From Panicum virgatum (taxonomy: Eukaryota; Streptophyta; Magnoliopsida; Poales; Poaceae): a stretch of 64,000 nt of DNA. This document shows positions 11,138 through 23,994 of the stretch, one piece after another (the stretch's first letter is position 1; each line of letters begins with the position of its first letter). The notes beneath the pieces were generated by a model, which was not told the origin of the DNA, searched no databases, and saw only the letters and a list, made by a program, of their open reading frames with translations. The translations under genes were made by a program, and so were the position numbers. The stretch spans positions 19,266,403 to 19,330,402 of the forward strand of contig NC_053144.1 in assembly GCF_016808335.1 (NCBI RefSeq), read 5' to 3'.

Positions 11138-11581
11138 TATAGGAGAGCCTAGGACCTTGCGTCGTAATCGGATCCGTAATCAGATTAGGAAACCGACGAG
11201 ATCTTCTATATCTCGCAAATCTAACATCCAAGCAACCAAAAAATAAAACAGCAAAAGGAAGCCGCGCCCCCGCAAGGCGAGGAGCCAGATTTCGGCGGAC
11301 CATTCACGTGGATGTCGCGTGCCCGCGTATTTCGCCCCGGCCCGGCCCGGCGAGGCGAGGCGAGCGACCGCGCGTGTGTGGAGTTTTCTTTCTCTCCCCA
11401 CACACATAGTTTGAAGAGGCAAGGATAACCTCACTATTTAAGTTAGCTAAATTCAACTTCCTCAAGCAAGGTGGGACTAAAGGTTTGCACCACTCTTTTC
11501 ACTTCCTCATGTTTATATGGGCCTTTGAGATTTATTTGGAATAGCTGAAATAATTAATGGATCAAGCCCAAAATTCCAACA
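11138..11581 (-). repeat. Truncated 3' LTR of the copia element
   Basis: Begins TGTTGGAATTTTGGGC at 11581 (minus) and follows the 5' LTR down to its TATA region, then stops at the direct repeat at 11137. Roughly 500 bp of the downstream half is missing. Confidence 0.8.
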
Positions 11582-12138
11582 ATCTCCCACCAGATCTCAA
11601 ATGCCCATTTTGACATTTATCAGTTTCTCACTACTGTTTGATATACCAGTGTTTTAGTGAGGACTGTTAAGTTGAACTCTCACCTAGAACTTCAAGCTAC
11701 ATTTATCCACAACTTGAACAATGGATTATGCCTTGAATTACAAGTTTGGTGCGAACAAGTTTCACTCAAAGTCATAACCAGTACACGGCTGCCAGTAGCC
11801 TACTCCGCGGGTGGAGCATATACGTCATACCCTCTGGTCTTTTCATGAGCTTGCTAGAGATTACCCAAGGCACATAGAATGCGACGTTCAACAGTCGGGC
11901 TCATATAGGTGTACTTCTTTCAAGAATGCTCTGTAGAACAGCATCTTCGCTTAACCAAGCCAACAGAAACACATTAAGACACATAGCCGACCTACCATAC
12001 AGCATATGAGAGTATTGCATCTTCACTAAGAGAAGGTTCTAAAGAAAATTACTCTCCTCAGTTAACCGATAGCTTGTTCTTCCCAGGTCCTAATTCACAG
12101 GATCTCCGATCATATAGGTTAGGTTACCACTATGGCAA

Positions 12139-15100
12139 CTATATAGGCCTCAAACTCATCTTCCTCGATGCACTTTCTATCACATTCCGTGATAGCCCTT
12201 TTGTAAAGGAATCTGCCAAGTTTTTATCTGTTTGAATATAAGTCACACTTATCACTCCGGAGTTTCTCATCTTCCTGACAGACTTCAGTCGTCTTTTGAC
12301 ATGTCTTGATGATTTTGCATTATCCTTAACACTGTTCACTTTGACTATCACTGTTTGATTGTCACAGTTCATAAGGATAGCCAGCACTGGTTTCTCAACC
12401 ACAGGCAAGTCCATCAAGAGTTCACGCAGCCACTCTGCCTCAACAGTGGCTGTATCCAAAGCAGTAAGTTCTGCTTCCATGGTTGACCTCGTCAAAATGG
12501 TATGTTTGCAAGACCTTCATAATATCGCACCACCTCCAAGGGTAAACACGTACCCACTAGTGGCATAAAGATCATCATCATCAGATATCCAGTTCGAATC
12601 ACTATATCCCTCCAGCACAGCAGGGTGCCCAGAATAGTGAATCCCATAACTCATAGTACCAACTAGATAGCGTATAACTCTTTCAATTACATGCCAATGA
12701 TCAGTACCCGGGTTGGACATGAACCTGCTCAATTTGCTCACAGCAAAAGATATATCGGGTCTCGTTGCACTAGCTAAGTACATGAGTGAACCAATCATAA
12801 GGGGTTGGAGAAGGCTTGCTATCTACATAGCCAAAGCGACTCAATATATTTTCCACATAATGAGATTGCGAAAGAGTAATTCCATTCTTACCCTTAATCA
12901 GCTTGATGTTCAGAATCACATCAGTTTCTCCCAGATCTTTCATATCAAAACTCTTTGATAGAAAAGACTTGACCTCTTTGATCGTATCAATATTTTTGCT
13001 AAAAATCAGTATGTCGTCTACATACAAACACAATATGACTCATGCACCCCCACCGTAGTGATAGTACACACATCTATCAGCCTCATTTATGACAAAACCC
13101 GCAGAAGTTAAAGTTCTGTCAAACTTCTCATGCCATTGCTTAGGTATTTGTTTCAGGCCATACAAAGACTTTAATAATTTGCTCACTTTGCTTTCTTGAC
13201 CATTCATTACAAACTCGTCAGGCTGATCCATATAGATCTCCTCATCCAACTCTCCATTCAGAAAAGCTGTCTTTACGTCCATCTGATAAACGATAAGACC
13301 ATATGAGGCAGCCAGGGAAAGAAGTGCTCGAATAGTAGTCAGTCTAGCAACCGGTGAGTATGTGTTAAATAAGTCTTCGCCTTCCTTTTTGTGTGTAACC
13401 TTTGGCCACAAGGCGAGCCTTGTACTTCTCAATAGTACCATCAGGCCTAATCTTCTTCTTGAACACCCATTTACAACCCACAGGTTTAAAACCATAGGGT
13501 CGCTCAGTGAGTTCCCACGTACCATTGGATAGAATCGAGTCCATCTCACTTTGGACAATTTCTTTCCAATCATCTGCATCTGGAGATACATATGCCTCAG
13601 CAATGGTAGTGGGTGTGTGTCATCCACAAGGTACACAGTGAAGTCATCACCAAAAAATTTTACAACCCTTTGTCTCTTGCTCCTCCGAGGAGCTTCACTG
13701 TCATCCTTCTCAAGGATTTCCTCACGCTCTACAGGTTGTTCAGAAGTCTCAGAAATAGCAACACGATCAGGAGTGATCTCAGAAGAAAATCTAGAAGTGT
13801 TATGCATATCTTTCATTGAAAATATACTCTCAAAAAATATTGCATCACGAGATTCCATAATACTATCAACAAGCATATCAGGTACCTCAGATTTAACTAC
13901 TAAAAATCTATAAGCTATACTTCTCTGAGCATATCCTATAAAGACACAATCCACTGTTTTATGTCCCAACTTGCGCTTCTTGTTGATTGGAATATTGACC
14001 TTTGCTAAACATCCCCATGTGCGCAAGTAAGAAAGCAACGATTTTCTCCCCATCCATATCTCATATGGAGTCTGTTCTTTATTTCTATTAGGAACTCTAT
14101 TCAAGACATGACTCGCAGTCAATAAAGCCTCCCCCACCATACTTTAGATAAACCACTAGTGTCTAACATGGCGTTAATCAAGTCAGTCAACGTGCGGTTC
14201 TTTCTCTCAGCAATCCCGTTAGACTCGGGTGAGTAGGGAGGTGTCCTCTCGTGAATAATGCCATGTTCCTCACAGAATTCATCAAAGATTTTGGGAAAAT
14301 ATTCACCACCACGATCTGACCTTAAACGTTTGATCTTTCTCTCTAGTTGATTTTCAACTTCGGTCTTATAGATTTTAAAGTAGTCTAGCGCTTCATCTTT
14401 AGTTTGCAACAAGTAAACATAGCAAAATCTAGACGCATCATCAATCAAATTCATGAAATATCTCTTTCCACCTTTTGTCAACACGGCATTCATCTCGTAC
14501 AGATCAGAATTTATGAGTTCAAGAGGTGCCAAGTTTCTCTCCTCAGCCGCCTTGTGAGGCTTTCGAGGCTGTTTCGATTGCACACAACTATGACACTTTG
14601 AACCTTTGGCAACAGTAAAATTCAGAATTAAACACATGCTGGATAATCGAGACATCAAGCCAAAGTTAACATGATATAAACGAGAGTGCCAAACACTCGC
14701 ATCATCATTAACAGCACCGCAAATATGGTTCACTGACTTATTACAAAAATCTGCAAGGGAAAGGCGGAACAAGCCTCCGCAATCATAGCCTTTACCAATG
14801 AATTGTCCATGTTTTGACACGACTAATTTATTGGACTCTAACACTACCTTAAACCCGTCCTTGCATAGAAGGGAGCCGCTCACTAGATTTTTGTTGATAG
14901 TTAGGATATGCTACACGTTCTTCAGCTGCACGATCTTCCCCGAAGTAAACTTCAGATCTATCGTACCAACACCACGAACAGAAGCATGTGACCCGTTTCC
15001 CATCAGCACGCTTGAACCTTGAGCGGCCTAATAAGAAAAAAAACAAAAAGATGTCAGCACACACATGAACATTAGCACCTGTATCAAACCACCAAATTTA

Positions 15101-15988
15101 TGGATTGAAATACTAAAAGAACAGTAAACAGATTACCGTACCCGTCCTCAGTGCTTCCTAGAATTGTCATGTTGACGTCCTTAGATCCTCCTGATCCATG
15201 ATTAGCCTTTGCCTCGCGATCAGCACAGTTTGGACAATCTCTTGCGAAGTATCCCCCTTCACCGCACGTGAAGCAAGCTCTTTTGACATTTGTATTCTTC
15301 TTATTGAAGGTAGTAGTCTTGGCAGGCTTGTGGGCAGCCTTTTTGTTCTTGCTGTGTGGGTGGTTCTTCTGCACCATGTTGGCGCTAAAAGTACCATCAC
15401 CTCCTTTATTAGAAGCATCTTTGACCGAGCTTTCTCTTCAACATCAAGAGATGTTATTAGATTTTCAACTGATATCTCCTGTCTCTTGTGTTTCAAAGCA
15501 GTGGCGAAGTTCCTCCATGAGGAGGGCAGCTTTGCAATTATGCATCCAGCCACAAACTTATCGAGTATAGGACATTTCAGGAGTTCGAGCTCTTTGATAA
15601 GAACTTGTACCTCATGAGCCTATTCTACAACAGAACGGTTATTCACCATCTTGTAGTCATGAAAGCTCTCCATAATGTACAGTTCACTGCTCGCATCTGT
15701 TGCATCATATTTAGCAACCAATGCATCCCACAGCTCTTTTGCATCAGTTATGTGTATGTACACATCAACCAGACAATCATGCAGAACACTAATCACACAT
15801 CCCATAAAAACATGATTGGCATCCGTGAGCTTTCTCCTCTTCTCAAGGGAATGATCACCTGCTGGAGTACCAAGTCTTGCTTCCCATACATGCAGTATAG
15901 TAAGCCAGAGACGGACCTTGACTTGCCATCTCTTGAAGTGCACACAGGTAAACTTGTGCGGCCTCAGTGCATCAGCAAAACTAGCCAT
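12139..15988 (-). pseudogene. Copia gag-pol polyprotein, broken
   Basis: Gag starts at ATG 15988 (MASFADALRPHKF) and carries the zinc knuckle CFTCGEGGYFARDC near 15260. Integrase follows (LIDDASRF, LRSDRGGEYF, PYSPESNGIAERKN at 14450-14190). Reverse transcriptase comes next (QMDVKTAFLNGELDEEIY near 13270; [11 protein letters not shown] near 13020). RNase H is last (TRSTMEAELTA near 12490; TDKNLADSFTKGL near 12200), ending at 12139. At least six frame breaks or stops separate these parts, for example at 15614, 15084, 14883 and 13040. It is TNT1-like in overall design. Confidence 0.88.
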
Positions 15989-16027
15989 AGTAAAATCAAC
16001 AGATTGCATATAATAAGATTTTTGGAT

Positions 16028-16985
16028 TATTGAATAATTAGGCAATTGTCCGATTAAATTTCGAAATAAATAGATCATGAACTTGACTAGAACTAGCATG
16101 AACAACCCTATCATAATAGTAACAAGATGCAGTAAAAACATAATTAAACACTGAACTAAATAACAGCGTACGTACTGAGCGTTTGCCGTCGGAAAGACGA
16201 ACGACGCTGACGGGATGACGGCGGTTGTGCGAACGAAGCGCAGCAGACAGCGGTGCAGACGTCGATACGCCGCAGCACCGGAGTTGGACGGAGGACGAGC
16301 CGTGGCGAAGATCACTGAGCAGTCGCGCCGGGCACTTCCCAAAAACCTTATTCGCCCTCTCCCGGTGCAGGATCCCAAAGGTGAAAGGTTCCGGAGACCT
16401 GCTCTCCCGTTCGCCGGTGCACGCCAGCGCTCGGGATGGAGAAAACTACGGTGGCGGCGCAGCAATGAGGCGAGGCAAAACCCTAACTCAAATTAGATGT
16501 ATTTTGGTGGCAGCCGATAGGATGTATATATAGGAGACCCTACGACCTCGCATCGTAATCGAATCCGTAATCAGATTAGGAAACCGACTAGACCTTCCAT
16601 ATCTCGCAAACCTAACAGCCAAGCAACCAAAAAAATAAAACAGCAAAAGGAAGCCGCGCCTCTGAAAGGCGAGGAGCCGGATTTCGGCGGACCATTCACG
16701 CGGACGTCGCGTGCCCGCGTATTTCGCCCCGTCCCGAGCCCGAGCCCGAGCCCGGCTTGGCGAGGCAAGCAAGCGCGCGCGTGTGGAGTTTCCTTTCTCT
16801 CCCCACACACATAGCTTGAAGAGGAAAGTATGGCCTCACTATTTAAGTTAGCTATCTTCAACTTTCTCAAGCAAGATGGGACTAAAGGTTTGCACCACTC
16901 CTTTACTTCCTCATGTTTATATGGGCCTTTGAAATTTATTTGGAATAGTTGAAGTAATTAATGGGCCAAGTCCAAAATTCCAATA
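16028..16985 (-). repeat. 5' LTR of the copia element (about 958 bp)
   Basis: On the minus strand it begins TATTGGAATTTTGGAC (TG mutated to TA) and ends near ATTATTCAATA. A TATATATAC box lies near 16530. A GC-rich part (16470-16200) is shared with the inverted LTR at 16988-17629. Confidence 0.75.
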
Positions 16986-16987
16986 AT

Positions 16988-17629
16988 TATTGGAATTTGG
17001 TGTTGACCCATTAAGTATTTCAATTATTCCAAATAAATCTTAAAGGTCCATGTGGTGCAAATCTTTAATCCCACATTGCTTGTGGAAGTTGAAGAGACCA
17101 TGTGGTTCTCCTATATATCTAATCCATAGGCTGCACCAAAGGATACATCAATTCAAGCTAGAGTTTTGTCTCTTTCTTGCTATTGCGCCGCCATCGTAGC
17201 CTATTTCATCCCGAGCGTCGGCGTGCACCGACGAACGGGAGAGCAGGTCTCCGGAACCTTTCGCCTTTGGGATCCTGCACCGGGAGAGGGCGCATAAGGT
17301 TTTTGGGAAGCGCCCGGCGCGACCGCTCAACGATCTTCGCCACGGCTCGTCCTCCGTCCAAGTCTGGTGCTGCGACGTATCGTCGCCTGCGACGTCGTCT
17401 GCTGCACTCTGTTCGTACGACCACCGTCGTCCCGTCTGCACCGTTCGTCTTTCCGAAGAAGAAAACTCAGTACGTACGCTGTTGTTTGATTCAGTGTTTA
17501 ATCATATTTTCTGAGATCATGATTGTTCTGCGTCTTGCTACTAGTATAATAGGGTTCATGCTAGTTCTAATCATGTTCATGATTTATTTATTTCGAAATT
17601 TAATTAAACAATTGTCTAATTATTCAACA
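16988..17629 (+). repeat. Inverted extra copia LTR (about 642 bp)
   Basis: Runs from TATTGGAATTTGG to TATTCAACA on the plus strand and repeats the 5' LTR in the opposite direction, with a shorter central part. A TATA-like box (CTATATATC) is near 17112. No coding sequence follows it, so it looks like a solo LTR placed head-to-head against the copia element. Confidence 0.75.
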
Positions 17630-17640
17630 GTTCTATATGA

Positions 17641-17813
17641 TACCCCTCCCTCGACCCGACCGCCTCGCCACGCGCTTTCTGTCCCCGATCTTTTTTTAAT
17701 CCGCCGGTTTTTTTTCTCTGACGGTTCCCCTCCCCCGTTCCACCGTTTTTTCTCATCGTGGGCAACGTTCAGTAGCTGCTGAAAACATCGTGGCGACTGA
17801 CGAGGATTCGGTT
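17641..17813. repeat. 170-bp direct repeat flanking the copia complex, right copy
   Basis: Matches 10967-11137. Here the sequence continues past GGATTCGGTT into the GC-rich block beginning CGCCCCCTGG, so this side is the intact context. Confidence 0.75.
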
Positions 17814-18180
17814 CGCCCCCTGGACACGGCGCTCCCCCTGCCTCCCCGGCGAGGTGCTCCTGCTCTCCCCCTCGCGCCGCCGGCTCCCGTGCCGCTCCAG
17901 CAAGCAGCTGCCTGCTGCACATGTCCGCGTTGGGCGCCGTTTCAGAGGTACCCTTGGCGCCGCCTGGTTCCCCGCCGAGCCCCTGCGCCGCCGGCGACCT
18001 TCCTGTCCCTCCCGTCGATGTGTCGCTGTTCCGTCCCGTGCCGCCCCGGCGAGCTGGAGACGGTCGCGCCGGGCGCCGACGCCACCCTCCTGCCATCCCA
18101 GTGAGTCTCCCGCTGCCGCGCCGCGTCCTCGAGGTACAAGCCTCCGGCCATCTCGGTAGCTGTGGATGAGGTCTCGAAAT
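17790..18180 (+). other. GC-rich exon-like block, source unknown
   Basis: An abrupt GC-rich block with an open plus frame from ATG 17790 (MATDEDSVRPLD..., Pro/Ala/Arg rich). Several frames are open at once, as expected from composition, and I recognise no domain. It resembles a captured first exon, like those in the two MULEs and the Helitron of this window. It lies in the same direction as the PEX5 and bHLH pieces further right. Confidence 0.35.
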
Positions 18181-18199
18181 TCTTCTGATGCAATGGATC

Positions 18200-20169
18200 T
18201 TCCTGCGATTTTTGTGCAGTGTTTTAACCCTATTCCCAATTCTAATTTATATGCTCCTGCGTGCAGATCTAATCATTGTTTGGCTATCAAATCTTTTGTT
18301 TAGCAATGGTTTTTCTTCTTTATGTTCTTGAGCTTCCCAATAGATTGTTTTGTTGATTGGATGGCCTTGCTGTGATGCCTGGAGAGGCTTGCGGCCAGCA
18401 CGATGGTGGGAAGCCGCTGATGAGATAGATACTTGCAGAACTGCTGGCGCGGATGTGGTACATGCCAGGGAGTTTATGCACCTGCAGACGGGTTAATATG
18501 TATACTGAGCCAGATTGATTGATTCTAGCCCGTCCTTTATTTGACTGATTAATTAAAATCCAAATTATCTAATATATGCAGATCATACAAATCAGAGGAC
18601 CAAGATTTCGTCTGGTGGCTGGACGCCGAGTCATGTCCAGTGTTACGGCGAACTAAACCATACAAGGGAGGTCTCTTCACCTATTTCGTCTGGATGTTGT
18701 CATCCTTTTGGTACAATGGATGGCACCCAGGATGGCCAAGCAACTTCGAGCATTTGCTTACATTACAAGTTCAGCAGGCTGGGACTAGTTAATTTTCTTT
18801 GTTGCTTACTATTGGGGTTTATTTGGTTAGATCATGGATGAGAACCAACAATGGATCAGTGCATTAAGCAACACTAAGGAGTTTCTTAAGCTTTCACATG
18901 CTACTTATTATCTGAATACTAGTCTAAAAGAAAAGAAAATATCTTTCTTATGCGTTCTCATTCTATTTCTGTAATTCCATTATTACATATCATTCAGAGA
19001 AGCAGACCTAAGCTCGATCTATTCAAATGATGCATGCTGTTTCTTTCCAGTATACTGATATATCGATTCTTCCTATAGCCATGCAATTAATTATACATAA
19101 ATGAAAGCATGCCCTTTATCTGCTGACTAGCTTTAGAAACATTGAAGATTTCTATTATTCCTTTTTGACAAGGTTGTATGCAGTTTTGAGCTCTTCTATA
19201 AAATATTAACATTGGAGATTATTTTCTGAACTTTTCATTGCTGCTTTTTTTTCTAGCAATGGCAGAAGCAGAGCAGAGGTGAGTGTATCACATCATTTGC
19301 TTAATTGATTGTATCACTCGGCAACTTTAATTATAAGTAATCAAGATTTTTATATGATTTTATATTTTTACTTTTATCAGAATACTAACTCGGTGCTAGC
19401 TTGCATAGAATTGAAGTTTTTCCTGATCGCACATGCTACTTTGGTTATAAAACCTAGAGTGTTTATTACAAAAATAATTAAACTGTAAATTGCATAGGGT
19501 TCAATTTTTTTTGCTCACACATGCCACTATTTACTAACTGGCTGTTGGTTTAGTCATACCAGTTAGGGTGTGTTTTTGAAAACAGGCTTTAACATTGTAT
19601 GTAGAAGTAAATTCTACATTCCACGCACCATGAATTCTCTGTCCACGGTATGGTCCACCAGTAGAGTTTAGAAAAGATTTCTGGCATCTATACAACAACA
19701 ACAACAACATTTCTGGCATCTATAATGTTGAGAATTAGTTTCCTCATTCCAATAAGCTGAAATTCTTATGTTCTTATACTCTGTTTAGTTTGGTTCCAAC
19801 ATGATGGATGCAATGCAGAAAGTACTTTTTTGTGCGAGTTTAAGATTTATACTGTTATATGCCTTGCTTCCATCCTCACGAATGTAATTACTAATGTAGG
19901 CACAGTATTCAGCAACTCTATGCCTTTGCTAAATAATACTATATGATGACATTACAAACTAATTCTATGCAATATCATCATGCCTTTTGCTTCAAATCCT
20001 CATGAATGTATTTATAATTGCAGTTTTTCTGTTCACAAATGTCACTCCTTCGGACTAGGCTATTTTGGTTGCAAAATTCTGAGATAGTTTTATGTTTCAC
20101 TCATTTGATTTCAGCAGCGAGGATTTTCTTTGCACAAATGCTATTATTTACAATATGAAACTAGCTTAT
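18200..20169. other. AT-rich stretch with one exon-like patch and a tail-only insertion
   Basis: Mostly intron-like sequence. At 18578-18790, after ATATGCAG, there is an exon-like patch whose protein I cannot identify. At 19693-19709 a (CAA)n run is flanked by an exact 15-bp duplication. Nothing else stands out. Confidence 0.45.
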
Positions 20170-20451
20170 TCTACACTCGCTTGTAGCTACTTCTATGTGT
20201 GTATCTCATGATACATGACGTATCTGATCCAACGAAGAGTATGTATGTGGAGTATGTGTTCATACTAGAATATCTATGATGATATATGTGTTTAGTATGC
20301 GACCATACATAGAGCATATAGACATACTTATTTTATATACTAATACTAAGGTATAATCATAGTACATTTAAAAAATAGGGCTGCTTTTGAAAATTTTCAT
20401 GTATATATCTTTGAAGTATCTTAGAATCTTAGAATATGAACATACCCAAAG
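20170..20451. repeat. Dispersed repeat, copy 2
   Basis: Second copy of the 10579-10858 repeat, same orientation. Its right edge is followed by GAAGTTGAAATTTTC..CCCACC, which loosely resembles the start of the Helitron at 10560 (minus). Confidence 0.7.
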
Positions 20452-20654
20452 AAGTTGAAATTTTCTCCCACCAAAAAACTTACCCCTACCCTCTTACAAA
20501 GGGCCCACTAATCAGAAAGTTTTTGGTTGAACCCTAGCTCGACCAAACTCTCTAGCGGCAAAAACAATGTTTTCGCGATGTTTCTGCCTTCCCCAATCAA
20601 CTTCTAGAAACGTAAATGCACAATAATTATATAATAAACATTGAATACTGAAAT

Positions 20655-22818
20655 TAAGAGTTATGCTCCGGGGCTTGCCTGAGAGTAACACTAAGTCAGT
20701 GTTAGATGATACTCGCTTGGCGAGCATCAGCCTTCGTCATGCCCATCGGGATCCATCTGTCCATCTTCTAGATACGTCCACCAGTACACCATCTTCTGGC
20801 TCGGCTTCAACTTTACCCTTTAGTTCCACGCGTCGCTCATCTAGCGTACCTAGATGAGATGCAACGATCCAAGTGCGTGAACTTAAGAAAAACACCACAT
20901 GATGCATTTAAAAGGCATACAAAGCAAGCATAAGGTCACAATTGCATGGGGGCTGATGATGCAATGCAATGCGATTAAAAAGAAAGACATGACTGGGCAA
21001 TCATTTATCGAGTAAGCACCGCATATACACTCAAAAAGGCAAACCAGTTTGGTGCTACAACACGAGAGTTCATTCAGTTTGTTTTAGGCTGAAGTGTTTC
21101 TTTCCAAAAACAATTAGTAAACTCATTTAGAAAAGTCAAGTTATAAATCAAGAAGGATTAACTATAGATTTTATTTAACTTAACAACCAAACATAAGCAA
21201 GGTGAATAAACACAAACCATTTTCTGGTCCAAAAAGGGTTAACATAATTTACACAAGAACAAGAATTAGCTACTGAAATTAGCATGTAGGAAAGCACCTT
21301 TTAGCAACACACAAAATGAAAACTATATCTAGGAACCAAACAAAAAGTAAAAACTTAACTTGCAATCATAAACTGGTAACCAAATTTTACCAGCATGATA
21401 AGCTACTGAGAAGGAGTGTAGAAACAATTAACCAACATTAAATGATAACATAAAGTATTTATTTTATCCTCAACAAGACAAGTTGAACAAAAATAGATTT
21501 ACACACAAGTGCATAGCTTCTGGACATGAAACTTTTACAGGGAACTAAGCATGTAAAGAGTGAGCTACTGCACAAATTTCATAATTTTTGAACATCCAGA
21601 ACTGCAGATATTAAATAAACAAGCGTAAACAAGCATTAACCATGATTAAACCAATACATCACAAAAACATTAAACAAACAGCAGGTTAAATATTTTTCCA
21701 AAGTTCTGCATGCCAAAAAAAAACTAACCCAACTAGTTTTATATTTTTACCATTTTTCTACTATTTACTATGCATTTTCAAAGCTTGCAACCACTTAAAC
21801 TAACATTTAAACTAGAGCTAAAACTATTTAGAAACTGAAGATCAACATGTAAGGAAAGTTGTAGATCTTAGGACAAGGAATCCAACAAATTTTTGTTTGT
21901 ATTTTTTTGATTTTTCTACGATTTACTATGATTTTCCAAAGTTTGCAGCTAAAATTTCAAAAATGTCCAGCACGACACTATTCATCTGAGTCACAGGCTT
22001 CGCAGAAAACCCCCTAGAAAAGTTCTAATTCTCGCACAAGGTCCCTAGTCGCGATTTTTGGAACAGAGGAGGCTCAGGGAGCTCGATTCCGGCAATGGGG
22101 TGCTTCCCGGCGGCGAGGGAGGGGTGGGGGAGTATGAGGGACACGAAAGCTATCTTAGGGTGGTCTCGGTTGATACCGGGGTGGCCGGAGGAGAGCTGGC
22201 GACGGGAGCAGTACCCAGGTGGCGGTGGCGGCGACGGCGGCATTCCGGCGAGGGAGGGCAATGAGGGCCGGGTCGAGGAGCTGCAGGAGGCCGAGGGCAA
22301 CCCGTTCCAAGGGTCTGCTAGGGCGGAGGAGGTGTGGAGGTAGGGGCTCGGTGTGCAGGGCCAGGCGGCGGCCATGATGAGCGGCGGCGCTGCACAGACT
22401 CAGGCAAGCGGGGCCGGCCAGCGGCGAGGCGGGTAGCGCTGCGGCCAGGCACCGCTGCGGCGCCCCGTGGCGCGGCGCGGGGGCGTGCGGCGGCGGCTTG
22501 CGGCGTGCGGCGGCTAGAGCCGGGCGGACCGGCGCGGCGCAGGCAAGCAGCGAGCGCGGCGACGACATGGGCGACGGCGCACGCTAGAGCGGGGCGGAGG
22601 GCGAGCGCGTGCGCGTAGAGGGCGAGCGAGAGGCAGCACTTATAAGGGTGAGGACGCGCGTCGCACGCGGCGTTCGCGGGCGGCGTTCGTGGCCAACTTG
22701 AACACGGCTCTGCTCGGCTTGGTCTGGGTGTGTGTGGATGCTTCTACCATTAGCACTAATGATTATGTTAAGCTCTCAATTAATCCTAATTAAGATAATT
22801 AACACATGGGGTGTTGCA
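20655..22818 (-). repeat. Ty3-type solo LTR-like segment
   Basis: Read on the minus strand it starts TGCAACACCCCATG at 22818, a start common among grass Ty3 LTRs (TGTAACACC). It has a TATA-like box (CTTATAAG) near 22640, then a GC-rich region (22620-22030) and a long AT-rich region. It ends near a CCGGGGCTTGCC block (20665) that also occurs inside the LTRs at 25417 and 33091. I could not fix the other end or find a target duplication. Confidence 0.5.
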
Positions 22819-23827
22819 GTGCATCTCAAAGTATGAATATGAGATTTTTTTTATTGAATTGTGCTAACTGAAATATGATGCCTTTTTTTGATTGATTATG
22901 CTAACTGATATATGATGCCTTTTTTAATCTCAAAGGATGGCATGAAGTTGATATAGGACTTCTTGTCCAACGGAAACGAGTAGTCTGTGTGTATAGGTAC
23001 TATATTTTCTGCTTGTAGCATTTGAGTTTGTTACCAGTGTGCATCTCAAAGTATGAATATGAGATTTTTTTATTGAATTGTGCTAACTTATATATGATGC
23101 CTTTTTTTGATTGATTATGCTAACTGACAAATATTAACATCTTAGCTAATCTCTCCATATAAAAGCAGTTTTTTTTTACCTCAACTAGATGTGCGCAGAT
23201 GATAGCACAACCAAGGCACATTCAGGCTTTTAGAGGTAACAATCACAAGTGGTACCTTGCATTCATCACTGTACTATGCAATTACATGCAACAGGAACTT
23301 AACTTTTATTATCAGTTCTTATTTGTTATCATTGCAGCGTGGGGGATTATTGATCTAAGTAGCATGGCTCTTGTTTGATGTTTCTTTATGAAGCTGTTTT
23401 TGCACCTGCAACCTTACTTTTGAGCTCTACTGTTCTTGGTGTGACTTGTCTAGGGCACTCTGCATTTAATAGGTCGCTAAAGATGATATGGTTCCATATA
23501 TGTTGGTTCTCTCGTCTGAAACTTATTTGCACAGCCATCCATTGGTCCCAAATGATCATGCTTTAATATATAGTGCTTGCATGCTCCAGAATAGTTAAAT
23601 CTTAAATGTCTCTGTTCTTGACTCTTTGTTATCTAATTGTGTTTGACTGTGAGGATTGAAGTTTAATATAATGAGAACAAGCCTTTGATAAATAGATGCA
23701 TTGTTCTTCCAACATACTATATGAAAATGGAGTTTACCTTAAACTCAACAGTAATTTTCCAGCTTAGAGTTGACAAAGATGCCAAAGTACAACACAATAT
23801 AGTGACTCTCAACATAATTCATTTCAG
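22819..23827. other. Intron-like stretch with a 95-bp local duplication
   Basis: The segment from GTGCATCTCAAAGTATGAA occurs at about 22819-22910 and again at about 23038-23128. The rest is T-rich, looks like intron sequence upstream of the PEX5 exon, and ends in the acceptor ATTTCAG at 23827. Confidence 0.5.
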
Positions 23828-23994
23828 GTCCACCACAAAGGGTGTTGTCTGGTGTTTTGCATTCTTTTCTTGCAAGTTGCAGAGCTGGTGTGCCGTTTCA
23901 ACCTGTTCCAGTACCAGCTCTTGGTTTATCCGGAAGCGACAAACAATGCTTAGGTGATGGTAGCTGCATAATGGCACGGCATATTCAGGCTGAC

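Larger units (their letters stand above)
11138..16985 (-). mobile_element. Ty1-copia retrotransposon, decayed
   Basis: On the minus strand the order is 5' LTR (16985-16028), gag with a CCHC knuckle, integrase, reverse transcriptase, RNase H, a 3' untranslated stretch (12138-11582), a polypurine stretch (CTGGTGGGAGA) and a truncated 3' LTR (11581-11138). The integrase-before-RT order defines the copia superfamily. No methionine-tRNA primer site is visible straight after the 5' LTR. The 3' LTR has lost its downstream half. Confidence 0.88.

Noticed and set aside
11657..11848. Short plus-strand open frame in the copia 3' region
   Set aside because: It is antisense to the copia 3' untranslated stretch, with no features of its own.
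22025..22640. Overlapping GC-rich frames
   Set aside because: They fall inside the Ty3-like LTR segment and match its promoter-leader composition.
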